64,000 nt of DNA, taken from Ustulina deusta (lineage: Eukaryota; Ascomycota; Sordariomycetes; Xylariales; Xylariaceae). This document shows positions 22,818 through 36,043 of this stretch, in pieces; the stretch's first letter is position 1, and the number at the start of each line of letters is the position of its first letter. The stretch is from contig JAJNNX010000001.1 in the NCBI GenBank assembly GCA_023159155.1, forward strand, positions 2,852,001-2,916,000, given 5' to 3'. A program made the position numbers and the translations under genes. The notes below the pieces were generated by a model. The model was not told where the DNA came from and made no database searches. It worked only from the letters and a program-made list of their open reading frames with translations.

Positions 22818-24129
22818 ATGACGCAGAATAAAGTCAAAACCCCGTTTGAGGTGCGTTGGCGCTTAGGACATCCCCATCTCATCGTAGAAGTGAGGCTAAT
22901 GAAACATGCAAACGAAAAATATAGACCTTATTCGCTGTGCACATGACTTGCGACTCTTGTGTCAAGTCCGTTTCAGACGCCCTATTCAGCCTTGATGGAA
23001 TCACCAATGTCGACGCCAATCTTAAGGATCAACTAGTCGCGGTTCAAGGAACTGGTAAGATGAGAACGTCCGAGGGCGAATAGCTCCTTGCTCCTGCTGC
23101 CCTTTTCGTGCGCAAGGAAGGAATAATATACCCACGTTCCATGATTTTTCTTTGTTCTTCTTATTTCCCCAAAAGGATCACATCGTCCGAAGATTTACCA
23201 GCAGTTCGGTGGCTGACATCAGATCCTTCGTCCCAACAGCGGCGCCGTCTGCCATCGTTAGCGCCATTGAGGCAACGGGACGAGACGCAATTTTACGAGG
23301 ATCAGGAGCATCAAACAGTGAGTTGGGCCTGCTATTTCCCTTTGCCAATGAATTTATCCCACATCAGCCCCTCACAGCAGTGAGGCATGACGTCGTCATG
23401 CGGCATAGGCATCCCTTTATGTCTGGTTTTGCTGTTCGTTCACCTTGATTTTGAGTCGCATCTCGTATTCGCTATGCCACTATATACGCTTATGAAACGA
23501 CGTGCGCGCTTGGTGTTTATGATTAGCCGACTGACTGGAATCACTTCGGATGATGATCAACAGGTGCAGCTGTGTGTATCCTTGAGACATATCATCGAAG
23601 CGAAAGAGGTAGTGACGCATTGGTACCTGCGTCGGACCTTGAAGCCTCGACGGCAGATTCGGCAATCAGTGATAGAGAAGTCAGGGGTCTAGCTCGCATG
23701 GTACAAGTGTCCCCCACTACTACCTTGATCGATTTGACACTGCGTGGGGTTGCACCTGGAAGATACAACGCCAGTATACGAGAGTACGGCAACCTCAAAT
23801 TCGGAGCAACTTCTACAGGTCCTATATGGACCGGCGGCAGTGGCACGACACAACCTCGAGGCGTCCTAGGTTCCGTGGAAGTAGGAGGGGATGGCCGCGG
23901 TGCCGTCTTTTTCGACCACCCCATTCAGGTCTGGGAGGTAATTGGTCACGCCATGGTCCTGTCGAATCAAGAAGAAGGCCAGAGTGAACTAAAGAACGAC
24001 GAAAATACCCTTGTTGGTGTCATCGCCAGGAGCGCGGGAATGTGGGACAATGATAAAACAGTCTGCTCTTGCACCGGAAAAACACTTTGGGAAGAGAGGA
24101 AGGATGAAGTAAAGAAAGGAATGATCTGA
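22818..24129 (+). CDS. CCS1: copper chaperone for Cu/Zn superoxide dismutase
   Basis: Delivers copper to Sod1 and helps form its disulfide; cytosol and mitochondrial intermembrane space; about 268 aa. Exons: 22818-22850, 22925-23054, 23240-23317 and 23564-24129, all in phase. Domain I is an HMA fold with the copper site MTCDSC (Cys20, Cys23). Domain II is SOD1-like (VRGLARMVQVSPTTTLIDLT..., GVIARSAGMWDN). Domain III keeps the CxC copper motif in VCSCTGKTLWEER, so the protein should be functional. Four exons interrupt the N-terminal half; the whole SOD-like part lies in exon 4. Confidence 0.95.
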
Positions 24130-27100
24130 AGAGGAGAGCTTATTTTGCTTTGATTTCATCAAATTCCATTCGCCATCTGGGTGAGGCAGAGTGAGGGCGT
24201 CGCTATCCTTGGTCACCAATCTTAGGAAAACACAAGACATTTGGATATATGTATCTACACTACCTGGTAGATTGGATGCGTCGCGAAATCATTCCTGGAG
24301 ACCTTGCAGCCCATATTGCTATATGTGAAGGCAGAAGAATGACGCTTCTGACTAGTGTATATCTACACTACACCTACCTAGGAGCGAGGAAGTGAACAAC
24401 CCGTGGTGTCAGCAACTCCGTGGCCGGATTCTCTCTCTCACTCTCTCTCTCACGGCGTCGTGTGATATCTCATAACAATGGCACCACACATTTTATCAGG
24501 CCATTTTCGTGGGACCATCAGGCAGCTGCGCTTTCTTAAACGATCGATGGAAGCCGCCGTAGGATCTGTTTTGGAAGCCGACGTCCACGGTCAAGCGGAG
24601 CCAAGGGTTCGAACCGATACCAGCACGTGTACGTCACGACTACGCTGTGCGGAAGCTGATGGAGCGAGAGAGCCGAGTCCCGGTTGTGGGTAAGATGTAG
24701 ACCTACACTAAGCTTCTCTAAACATCTGCAGTTACGATATACACTAGGAAGGCGAGAGGCTTGGTTTGAAGCAAAACTATTCCCAGAGACGAAACATCTT
24801 CAAACGGCCCACATATCGGCGACCGGATCTGGCACCATCAGACATTTGAGGAGACATACCCATGGTCCGGTCACTGCCGAAGCCCACTTTCTCTCCCTAA
24901 TTCGGACAAGTCATGATAAATGTGAATTCCTCTGCTCAAGTACCCAAAGTTCCCCAACAAATCCGATCACGATAAATTTGTCGTCGGTAAAGCGCATTGT
25001 GGTGTGACACAGGAAGATATTGAAAGGTCGTTTAACCTACCTTACTTACAGTAGCTAGCTGTAGTTTGTTTTGCTTATGATGTTACATTGCTTTGGGCGG
25101 AGAATACAAATCCGCATCAATCCTACCTTCTCTTCTGTGTATTGGAGACCTCATTTAGACTACTATACACGTGTACTGTGATAGTGCCCCCCCAGTTAGC
25201 AGTGACATTGGTGATACTCTAATCTGGGACGAACCTACACTACCTAGATACCTAGGTAGGCACACGACACTGCACAGCATACAGTAGCCATGCATCGATA
25301 AGCTGATGAGCCGCATGTGAGCTTTGCATCGCTAGGTAGCTCTGAATACCTACACTAGGGGTCACACAGGGGTCCCTGTCAAATTCTTACTAATACATCA
25401 CTGCCTACACTATATGTATGTATTGTACACTAGGTAGTCTATATGTACTGAGTGTATAGGCTGGCTAATGAGTTTGTCAAACAAAGCAGATGACGAAATG
25501 TATCCTGATCCCATGTCAGGTCCCGCATCGGGGGTTTTGTTGTCCCAATGGGTTGTGCTGGTATCTTCGTATACGTGGTAGGTACCTAGTTGATCCGCTG
25601 AAGATTGCAACCTTGTCGTCAGCGTGCACAAGGCATGTAACGACGGCTAGCGAGTGGTCGGATGCATGGAAGTTCATCACATCAACATGGCGGCTGCGAC
25701 GCTGCAGCTGTAATCATCATGGAGAGAAAGAGGAATGTTCCCGACACTCCGCATACGTAGGATCGTATCCTTCCCAGGCACCCGTCGCCTTGACACTACA
25801 AGCCACCACCATGGGCCATGAACTTAACCACCCGAGAAACCACATATTTAGTTTTCGGGAGGATCATGCGGATCCTTTACCTACTAGTACACTATTCTCG
25901 TCACTCCGGACCGTGCAGATGCTACGAAGATAGCTTACATGACCTGTGTGGCAAAGTTGGGGAATGCATGCCAACAACGTGGTCAAGTTGTCTGGGTGAG
26001 GATAGTACGACTAGACCCGAATCATGTATATCCATTATGATATCTCGTCACACTCGATCCCCAGTTGTTTTGTCATTGTCCTCGCCGTAAGTAGCACAAT
26101 ATGGGAATTCGCTTTACTAGTCACATACAAAGTCACATGAAAACTATTGACGTTGTCGGCGCTTAGGTTCTTGGTAAGACCAATTGAAGTCAAGAAGAAG
26201 AGCCCGCAATCTCGGACAGTTTCTAAAACGAACTCCTTTCTAGGCATCACAGAATATGACCAAAAGAAGCAGGGAACTACAAATGATAAAAGCCGATGAG
26301 GTGTGCTAGCACCCATATTCGTACATATCAGGCTCAATGTTTCTCATATTTCTCGAACGGCCAAAGGATAAAAGCAGGTTTCTTCTCGCCGCTGTTCTTG
26401 AAGTACGGAGCAACTGTCAATATACCAGTAGTTGGGCAGTGTAGAATATCCACGGGTCGTAATATGAAGAGTTACCTAGTGTACCTACCTACTTTATCCC
26501 CCAAGCCATCGATGAGTGGGGGAAGGAACGTGAGGAGCCAATCTGATGCGCCCTTGCCCGGATTGGGCATTTATCCAATGCCATTAGCTGGTAATTTACG
26601 CGCCCTGGAACACCTGGCGTGCCAGACCGCGCATCGTGCTGAGACCTGCTATCCAATCACCGCCATCCCTTGATGGTCTTGGAACACTTGGCGCCTGAGC
26701 ATGGCAGGGCCTGGTTTGTTGAGGTTCCATGTCACATTTCGTGCTGGGGAAATCATGCAGCAAAGCAGGCATTCCTCTCTGCGAAGGCTTCCGAGCCCGA
26801 AGACGACCCTCTCGACTTTATCATAGAGCACTGGGTGTCCGTGTTATCAGGCAGCTTTGACCTTCTGCCTCTCTATCTATCGCAGGGACATTGATCAAAT
26901 CATGATTCATTCCCGTAGGATAACGTGGCCCCAGATCGAATGACCGAGCGGCTGGCTGTGGGCAATGCAAATGCCCCTTGAGCCTGCCAACCATTGATTC
27001 AACTTCATTCCTTTGGACTTGATACGAGTAGGGGCTGTATAACATCGCGACTATCATCCTCCTGTGGCTGCCGCACAATGTCTGCATCGCGGCCAAGATA

Positions 27101-28378
27101 GTTGTTTGTTTAAGAATAGACGCCTGGAAGGCCAGCGTGGAACACGGAGGAAGCAATCCAGATATTATAGCAGCCGAATGTAGTGCGCATACTTCCAGGC
27201 GCTCTGCCCACACTACACTACACTCCCTGGAGAGGATCTTGAAGTCGTCTAACAATCGTCTAACACAAGCCATCCTGCTAGCCAAGGGCCCCAGCTCTTC
27301 TGTGGTGTGCGTACTTAATGTAGTGTACATACAGGTCAGTACGGTAGGTAGTAGTATAGGTAGGTAGTGGACAGCGACTTGCAAAGCGGCCCCTGCCCCT
27401 GTCTCTCCCGATCCGACCCCCTGCTGGCAGGAATCAACTTCGTTTTGGGTCTTGGACAACGAGCTAGACTAGTGTAGACCCAGGTACTCCGTGCCCTAAA
27501 TTAGCGTTGCAGATACCGCAGTCGCTGGCCCGGCCTGGCAGGTCACGGCATACATACTGCATGACATCCAGCCACTCCAGGTCCTTGATGAGCCCGACGA
27601 TTCATCAGTCTCGTCCCGTCTTTGCTACTCGGCACAAACTTGCCTTCCTGAACCCTACGCTACCTAATTAGCTACCACCACTGTCCTTTCCGCACTCGTT
27701 CATTTCCCGTCTGTGTAGGCGCTGGCCACTTTCACCACCGTTGCTGTTCTTCCAATCCACTCATTCTTGGGACCAACTGCATTCTCGACAGCACATATCC
27801 CCTCTAGTCGGTCTAACTAGCGCACTCGAGTTTTTTCTGTCGGCACGGGGTATCAAGGATTATTAGTCCCTAGCATCTTAGTTCCCGATACGCCCGATTT
27901 CACTGCTGGGCCAGGGCCATCGTGCATTGCTACATACATATCCCACCAACCTCCCGCTTACTTGGGGGTGCACTTCTACAGCTGACAACCTATTCATCTT
28001 GAGCCCCGCTGACGTCGGCACGCTCCCAGCCTTGAATACAACGGGATAGTTTTTTGGACAAACGCGAGAAGGCAGGTCCGGAGTATTGGCTTTGGCAAGT
28101 TATACACAGGTCGATCAAGTGAAGAAAGACAAGGAGGGCCAAACTGTGTAGACCCTCGCTCTCAGCATCTCTTCCTTACGCACTCGTCCAGCACAATAAC
28201 ACGGACCTCTATAAACAGAGGTATTCGTCTTTTGCCCAGCAAGAGAGATAATAATTCAACGATATTGACGACGAGACGACACCGATATTCCGGCATTGCG
28301 GTCGCTGTACCAGCGTGCCCTTCTGCTTTCTGGATAAAGCTGCCGGAATAAGTTACGTGAACCACTATCTTAGTGATA
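24130..28378. other. 4.2-kb gene-poor region between CCS1 and NoxR
   Basis: I see no supportable gene. The longest frame (minus, 26821-27459) has no domain and overlaps plus-strand frames. The sequence carries a CT microsatellite and many CTACACTACCTAG / CCTAGGTAGG words (near 24255, 24365, 25235, 27215, 27350). The last several hundred bases are probably the NoxR promoter and a long leader. Confidence 0.5.
24430..24452. repeat. CT dinucleotide microsatellite
   Basis: An interrupted (CT)n tract (ctctctctcactctctctctc). Simple-sequence repeat in the spacer downstream of CCS1. Confidence 0.85.
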
Positions 28379-30224
28379 ATGTCTTTGAAGCAGGTGAGTA
28401 TTCTGTCAAGCTCCTTTCATGGGGAGACTAGTCTTTTGTGCTAACTTGTATGCTCTGATAGGAGATAGAGACATGGGTATCGGCCCTGGGCCGATATGAC
28501 AACAATGAATTCGAGGACGCACTGAGAGAATTCGAAAACATCTCGGATACGTCCAAGATCTTGTTTAATATGGGCGTTATTCATGCCACGCTTGGCGAAC
28601 ACGAGAAAGCTGTGAGTGAAAGATCTTAGCCTTTAGCTACAAAATACTAACAGTGGTAATAGGTTGAATGCTACCAGAGAGCTATTCGACTGGATTCGTA
28701 CCTCGCGGTTGCGTACTTCCAGCAAGGTGTATCGAACTTCTTACTCGGCGATTTCGAGGAAGCCCTGGCGAACTTCAACGATACACTGCTCTATTTGAGA
28801 GGAAACACCATGATCGATTATGCGCAACTGGGCCTCCTATTCAAGCTGTACTCGTGCGAGGTACTGTTTAATCGGGGTCTCTGCTACATATATCTGCAAC
28901 AGAAGGAGTCTGGTATGCAGGATCTCAACTATGCAGTGAAGGAAAAGGTGGTTGAGGATCACAACGTGATTGATGAGGCCATCAGAGAGGAGGCAGAGGT
29001 ATGCGATAATGACTTGCTCAGTCAGTGCAGCGCTGACAAATCTAGGGTTATACGGTGTTCTCGATACCAGTAGGCGTGGTGTACCGACCTAACGAAGCTA
29101 AGGTTCGGAATTTGAAGACGAAGGACTACCTTGGCAAAGCTCGTCTAGTAGCTGCCTCAGACCGATCCAATGCCTTCACGGGCTTCGCTGGATCCGAGAT
29201 CAAAAACGCAGGAAGAGCCATGGAGAAAGACGATCGCCCCACGGACAACATCTCCTTCGCAGCTACGAACCTCGTGAAACCCGGGCTGCAAAGTAGAAGA
29301 CAGCAATCTGAGCCACCCAATGGTCGCAATGCCTTCCCCCCTACACCACCCCCTGAGAATGACAAACCTGCGGTCATGAGCCGGGGCGCTTCCGTTCGCA
29401 ATGGAGGACCCAAACCCATGCCTGCTAAACTGAACATTCCTGATTCAAACGGGCGAAGCACTAAATATGAAAAGACGAGCTCCCCACAGAGTGAACGCAG
29501 AATGCCTGCAAGAGCAGCTTCGGAGGTGCGGTCGCCCCCTCAAAGGAGTTATTCGAGGGCCGAGCCGACTAGGAACAGAAGGTCACGAAACAATGAAGAT
29601 GAGGGTGGCTATCCAGATGATGTCTATGATATGTACAGTGGTGGCAGCAATAGTGGCGGAGTGCGCAGATCACAAGGGAGCAGGCGGACACAGCAGAGAT
29701 ATATCGAAGAAGAAGAGGGCAGCGACTACGATTCCTTCGACGAAGGGGACTTCGAAATGGTGTCGAACCGACGGCCAGGGCCCTCGACAACTGGCTCGGT
29801 ACGCGGTGGCTCAAGGCGACCGGATATTCGCAAGGTCAGGGTTAAGGTGCATGCCGAGGACGTCCGCTACATCATGATTGGAGTAGCCATAGAGTTTGCC
29901 GACCTGGAGGAGAAGGTGCGCGAGAAGTTCGGCGTGCGGCGTCGTTTCAAGATCAAGGTGCGCGATGAGGATGCGCCGCAGTCCGATATGATCACCATGG
30001 GAGACCAGGATGACCTTGAAATGGTTATGATGAGCGTCAAGTCCGCGGCGCGGAAAAAACGGGAGGATATTGGGAAACTGGAGGTAAGTTCCGCAACAGC
30101 CACAGCGCCAACATCACTATCATCATCACCGTCGGCACCAATAATCATACAACCCTGCCTCCTAGTTTCCCCTTGACGGGTCAATACTAATTCACCTCTT
30201 TAGATCTGGATTCAGGAGATATAG
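28379..30224 (+). CDS. noxR: NoxR, p67phox-like regulator of fungal NADPH oxidases
   Basis: Cytosolic activator that binds Rac and the NADPH oxidases NoxA/NoxB, controlling localised superoxide in hyphal tips, sexual development and infection structures; about 519 aa. Exons: 28379-28393 (five codons, MSLKQ), 28462-28611, 28663-28998, 29046-30083 and 30204-30224 (six codons plus stop, IWIQEI); every junction is in phase. Residues 1 to about 165 are tetratricopeptide repeats (for example HATLGEHEKAVECYQRAI and YFQQGVSNFLLGDFEEALANF). Next comes the p67phox-type activation segment (GYTVFSIPVGVVYRPNE), a long Pro/Ser/Arg-rich disordered part, and a C-terminal PB1 domain (about 424-510, IRKVRVKVHAEDVRYIMI... 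with the acidic MGDQDDLEM end). As usual in fungal NoxR, the SH3 domains of p67phox are absent. Gene to the right: the TORC2 subunit. Confidence 0.95.
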
Positions 30225-31965
30225 ACATCACTCTCACACATTGGATGGCCATGACCGCTACTCCGACTACTCTTACGACACATCAAATCAACGATACCCA
30301 AGCATTGCGAACTCAGCTTCACACGATGTAATGACAGAGGAAACCCCAATCTCATAACATTCGGGAGGTTTCTGTTTTCTTTTCTTGTTTTTTATTTTAT
30401 TTTATCTTACGCAATGTTCTACGTTTGTCTTTTTATTTTTTATTGTCCTCTCTCTCTCTCGCATTTCAACCCAAACGGTCTTTTCTTCTCTCTTCCTTTT
30501 TGATGCCCCTATTGTTTTTGATGGATCGGGGCCTATGCAAGCACATGACTAGTGAGTGCGGTGTTTTCTCGGACAGGGCTTAGTCTGTGAATCGAAACTC
30601 GCCAGCGTTTCATTTTCGGTCATACAAAAGCGAAACTCATGGTGTTGTGTGTGTTTAACGGCAGGGAAGGGGGAAAAGAGAAGAAGAATCAATTCGCGAT
30701 CCTTTTAATATAGATGGCTGAACAAGTTAGTACAGCACGTTTGTTCTAAAACCTTGTTATGTTCTAGATCCACGAAATTTAGATATATGAAGGGCGCAGC
30801 CCATGACGTTTCGAATAAATCTTGATCAGTTTTTTTTTAATCACTAGAGCTAGTTGAATGACAGCCAGTATTTCCCCAAGCATGCCCATCTTTCCTATAC
30901 ACTGTTTCTAGACTGCTTTTTGATTTCTTGTTATGCTCGTAGTACCTGAGTCGTAAAAGAAGGTCTTCTCCGAGAAACCAAACCCCCATTTACATCCGAC
31001 AAGACACAAACTACCTATACCTACCTAGATCCAGCACTCGTCAAGTCCTATGTTATGGTGAAAGCGCTAATAGATGACAGTATTCCACTCGTGATACTAT
31101 CGCTGCCAGAACAGAACCTACTATGTGAAAATATGATAGTTGAGTGAAGCTTCGATGATCCCCTCAATTACCGAGGTGGGTAACCTAGAAGATTTTCTTT
31201 GTCCAGAGAGAGAACAAACCTGACTGTAGTCCAGATAGTCGGTAACAGATGTGTTCTCGATAAGGTAGTACTTACTCTAACCTGATGTCTTAGGTAGACG
31301 GCAGATAACATGGCACTGTCACCCCAAACCCAATTATACTCCCCCCACCCCCAATCACAGCTGAGGGGTTGGGGGCTAACCAGCCCCCAAGGGGGTGCCT
31401 AAAGCACACCTAAAGTACCTATACCTGGTATAGACACACTATGGAGCACCCTAAGTCAGCCACATCGCTGGGCGCGGGCCAGCTACGACGTCTTGGCGAC
31501 TGCGTCTATGGTAGACTGGACTCGAGACCATTATCTCGATGCTTACGGTCTAGATAGTGGTGTTGAGCGCTTGGATAGACACGGTTCATGTCACCTTCGG
31601 CTCTCCAGTCCTCCAGACTCTGCTGCTCTCCCTTTTACGCCTCACAATACAATCCGGCAGGGCATCTTTCACCAAGCCCATACTACTGAGGCCAGAGGTC
31701 TCTCTCTGCAAGTCTCGTGCCTGGGTCTTCGTACCCCAGTCGTTTGGTGCACATCGATCGCTCGTTCGCCCATTCAGCTTTGCAAACCGCAGCCTCCGTC
31801 GAGGCTCTATAACCCGTCCACACCTCGCGACCGAGACGCCTGCATCTTGCTCATGCTGCCCAAGTAGTTGTCCTCTGTGCGATCGAGCGCTCGCTTGCGA
31901 AAGCCATCTATGCAACCACCGTTAGCACTGACGTCCCCGGCGGGCATTTGGTTGGGATCGCCAAC
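30225..31965. other. intergenic between NoxR and Rictor
   Basis: No gene supported. The left part (30360-30530) is T-rich 3'-flank sequence. A perfect hairpin lies at 31369-31390. Open frames at 31493-31925 have no domain and probably lie in the promoter or 5' leader of the Rictor gene. Confidence 0.5.
31369..31390. other. perfect 9-bp inverted repeat, 4-nt loop
   Basis: TTGGGGGCT, a loop of AACC, then AGCCCCCAA. The hairpin sits in a C/G-run-rich patch (31341-31400) about 580 bp before the Rictor start codon. It is followed at once by GGGGG, so alternative pairings exist. Confidence 0.75.
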
Positions 31966-34900
31966 ATGTTAACTACCCCAGCGACTCCCTCCCAGAAGTC
32001 GTTGAATGGCCAGCCTGCCGCCTCTCTAAATCCCTCTGTGACGCCCTCCCGACCGAGTGTTGAACGACTCGAGCGAGATGGCACCCTCCAGCCGCCCGCT
32101 GCGAATGCCGCCGCCACACGAAATCTATCCACCTCCACCGTCTCCTTTGCGCCGCGTGGTGCGTCTCTCAACCCATCTTCCGTTGCCCCAGGCTCTTTCA
32201 GTTCCGAATTACGTAGCCAGATGACACAGTCCCGATCTGGCTCGAGAGCCGACGTTTACAACCTAGAGAAGCTGGATGAAGGCGACGAGTCTGTGGCGGA
32301 GCATACCATCAACGCGCTCAAGGACTCCTTGAATCGCGAGTTGAAGATCAAGGAAGGGAGTGAGAACCTGCTGGAGGCTTTGAACACTAAGAAGGCAAAA
32401 CAAACCAAGGACCAGCGCCATAGAGTTGAGGCCGAGCTTACTGCCTCTAACCAAAGGATTAGGGAGCTCAGGCTAAAGATCACCGATGCGCAAAGAACTA
32501 AGGTAGCGCCTGGTACGCCTGCCAGAAATCGAAACGACGGTCTCTACCAGAACGGCCTACGATCTCCTCCCAGCGCGTCAAGAAGTGGCGTCGGTTCTGA
32601 TGCAGACGAGCCGGCCGAGTCTCCTACTTTTGCTCTAGCTGAAATATTACAAGCCCTGGAGGTCGAGGGTATGGCACCGGAATACTATGTTGGGCGGGCA
32701 AATAATCTCGTCGACCTTTTCAAGAGGTATCCTACATTGAAGTATGACTTGGTATGGTCAATCTTCGGGGATCGTATGCAGTTCATTCTGCTTAGTGGCA
32801 GCCGTGAGGTCGTTGCAGCAGGGTATCGAATGCTTCGATATGCCATCTCCGACCTCGCGTCTTTGAAGAAAATCCGCGCTTTGAATACCGACTACATGGT
32901 CGTCGTCTCACTCGCTAAGGATCGAAAAGCCGACGTCGAACGCGAACAAGCACTCAAATTCGTTCGTGCTTTCCTAGATGTTAAAGATGGTGTTCGCGAA
33001 GTATCACGCGCGCTCATCCGGGCTATTGTCTCGGTAGCCGAGCATGCTGAGGATAGGCTGCGCCCAATATGTATCGAAACACTTGCTGAAGTCCTCCTTC
33101 GAGATCCTGCGTTGCTCATCGCAGCCGGCGGTCTGGTGCCTATATCGGAAGCCCTTGGTGAGGGTACTTACAAGTCCCCCGAGTCTCTCTGTGCCGTGCT
33201 CCTCTTCCTACTAGATGCGCCGCAAACACGCAAATTTCTCCGCGCAGGATATGACCTGGAAGTGATGTTCACAGCCTTCACAGACAGTCTATTCTTGTAT
33301 GAAGGGGTTGTGAAACAGAACGCTAAGGCTATCTCTCTAGCACTAAAGACGTGGTCCGGTCTCATGAGTTTGTCTCTGTTTAACTTTCGGGCGATAAAAT
33401 CCTTGATCGCAAGTTTAATGCTACCAAACAATACCATTCGAGATACGATTCTCGATTTGCTCTATTCCCTTCTGCGGATCAAACCACCGTCCTGGGCAAC
33501 TTCATATCTCGCGGGGCGCCGTCTGACTACCTATGGAAGAGTCGCAACCCTGAAATCAACTGTCCCCAACAAAGGTGACGCAGCTTACGAAGATGAGGGC
33601 ATGGAACAGAATTTTGTTGAACACTACACTGCTCTTCTTCTAGCTATCTTCATTAAATCGGGCTTGATGCCAAATTTACTAGAAGTAGCACAACATGCGG
33701 AGGATCCTATGTTGAAGCGCAAGTCCACATTACTGATTGGGGAAACATTGAAGCTTGCCAGTCGGATTCTCCCACCTTCTTGGAGTAGTGAGCTCCAATT
33801 ACTGCCAGAACTCTTCTCGGCCGCTGCTAAATTTGACGACGAGGGTCGCTTCAATGCCACCGGAATTGTCTATCAAATTAGCAGTGTTAGCCGGACACTT
33901 CATCGATCATCCGCCTCCGGATACACCGCTAGTGGCCTGTCTTCTACGGGGGCGGCAGAAATGGCCAACTCCTTAGAGGACGCACACAAACACAGTAACT
34001 CGGTCAATACTGATGATACTACCTTTCGCCAACTCTTACTCGACTCAGGCGTCCTCAGTAGTTCCAATCCTGCCAAATGGAAGTGGGATATCATGCTCAA
34101 GCTCATTGAAGGTCCCTTGACCAACAGCAAGCGCTTAGAAGAGGCAATCAAAGCATCAAAATTTATCAAAAGCGTAATAGGATTCTATCGTCCGTTCAAG
34201 TTTAGGTTTTCTGAATTTCCGAGTACACGCAACACGCAAAAGTATGTTAGAGTCGGGTGTGCTTTGATGCACACGCTCTTACAAACACCGGAGGGCGTAC
34301 GATACCTCACAGACAATAAGCTACTAAGGCAGATCGCTGAATGCCTAGCTCAGTGCGATCCGGTAAGAACCGCAACTGCATCATGCCCTAATGCCGAAGG
34401 TCTACTAACCAAAGCAGACGAGCGGTCTTACTGCCCAATATCCAATGTTTGCAAGAGACCGTTTGACGGATACGCTTTGTGGAGGCTACTTTCCCATGTT
34501 AGGCGTTCTTAGCAGTGATCCGAAAGGATTTCAGATGCTCGAGCGATGGCGCATATTCAACATGATGTATCACATCATCGACTTTAAGCAACGTCCTGAT
34601 CTTATTAAGTTGATTCTCTCCAATCTCGATTATAGTCTACAAGGGCATCCTCGGGTTTTGCTATCCAAAGCCCTCACAGCTGGCACCAAAGATATGCGAA
34701 TTCATGCCACCAACGTCCTCCGGAAATATGCCATATCACAACGAATCGCTTCTTCTGGACAAATCATTTCAGACGCCAAATGGGCAATCCAGTTGTTAGT
34801 CACCCAGCTCTATGATCCAGAAGTTGAAGTATGCGCTACTGCTGTCAAAATCCTAGAGAAAGCTTGCAATAGCAAGCCATTACTGGAATACATTGTGGAA

Positions 34901-36043
34901 TGTCGGCCAGCTCTCGATCACCTGGGAGAGATCGGCGCTCCATTACTTCTACGCTTTCTCTCAACCTCGATTGGCTACCATTATCTTGATGGGTTAGACT
35001 ATATCAGCAATGAGATGGACGATTGGTTCTTGGGTCGCAACGACACATATGTTAGTCTTATCGAAGCAAGTCTTGCACGTTCGTTTTTTGAGAGTGCCGA
35101 CGACCACCCGAACCGCCTAAGCATGTATGAGGATGTGGATGTGGATGGGGAACACGATAGCCAGATACCACCACACTTTTACCGTGAACTGACACGCACC
35201 AAAGAGGGTTGTCAGTTGCTCGAAGATAAGGGTCACTTCCAAGAGTTTGCTTCTACCATTCGCGAGCACGGCATGCAATCAGACGACCCGGAACTTATTA
35301 CAAAGGTGAAAGGCTGTTTATGGGCTGTGGGAAACGTCGGTTCCATGGAGTTGGGGGCCCCATTTCTTGAGTCGACCGATGTTGTTGAAAGAATTGTGCA
35401 GATCGCGAGAGCTCATGATGTGATGAGTCTCCGGGGCACCGCCTTTTTCGTCTTAGGTTTAATCTCAAGATCGGTGCATGGCCTGGAGATTCTCTCCGAG
35501 TATGGTTGGTTATCCAACACCACATTGCTTGGGAAATCTTTCGGGCTCTGCATTCCTAATGATCTTTCCAGGTTTTTATCGTATCAACCTTGGAAGCATG
35601 AGATTCCATTATCAATTAAATTGCCAGATACTCAAACCACAATCGACCGTCCTGCGTCAGTTATTGTCGACGAAGCTGACGATACGAACAAACGAATTCT
35701 GGAGCTTATTGAGGTGGAGCTAGGTGATATGATTCTCTACAAGAAGGCTAGGGTTGAATTGCATCAATTGAGGCATCAGAAAGTGCCCGGCTTCCGGCAA
35801 CCTGCCATGTTTCGCCGTGTCTTGGGGCTTTTAGAGGGCCACCATTACAAGCTTGCAGACCGGCACTTAATCATAGAGCTTTTTGACAAGGATGTGTTGC
35901 GGCATATCATCTACGGAGAAGACAGTAGCGACGAGGGAGACATCAATTCAGGAGACGAGCAGCGAACAGAGAGACAAAGAAGTATTAGTGACCCAGCCGA
36001 CTTGGAGATAACAACAGCGAAACCATCTCAATCATCGATATAG
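31966..36043 (+). CDS. TSC11: TORC2 subunit Rictor/Tsc11 (Ste16/Pianissimo family)
   Basis: Scaffold subunit of TOR complex 2, which controls actin polarity, sphingolipid metabolism and AGC kinases; about 1340 aa. One intron (34363-34417) joins AQCDP to TSGLTAQYPMF in phase. The Ser/Pro-rich N-terminus is followed by a coiled-coil with an HR1-like character (about residues 95-180, ALKDSLNRELKIKEGSENLLEAL...). The armadillo/HEAT-like Rictor N-terminal domain follows (FALAEILQALEVEGMAPEYY..., LFKRYPTLKYDLVWSIFGDRM), then the middle domains (RDRLTDTLCGGYFPMLGVL, FNMMYHIIDFKQRPDLIK) and the C-terminal Rictor V region (LWAVGNVGSMELGAPFL, RGTAFFVLGLISRSVHGLEIL). The tail is acidic and Ser-rich. Length is usual for filamentous fungi. 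ATG at 31966 is the first in a frame open only a few codons upstream. Confidence 0.95.

Noticed and set aside
26821..27459. 212-codon minus-strand open frame
   Set aside because: No domain, signal peptide or credible splice partner; overlaps plus-strand frames and spacer-type CCTAGGTAGG words. Judged chance.
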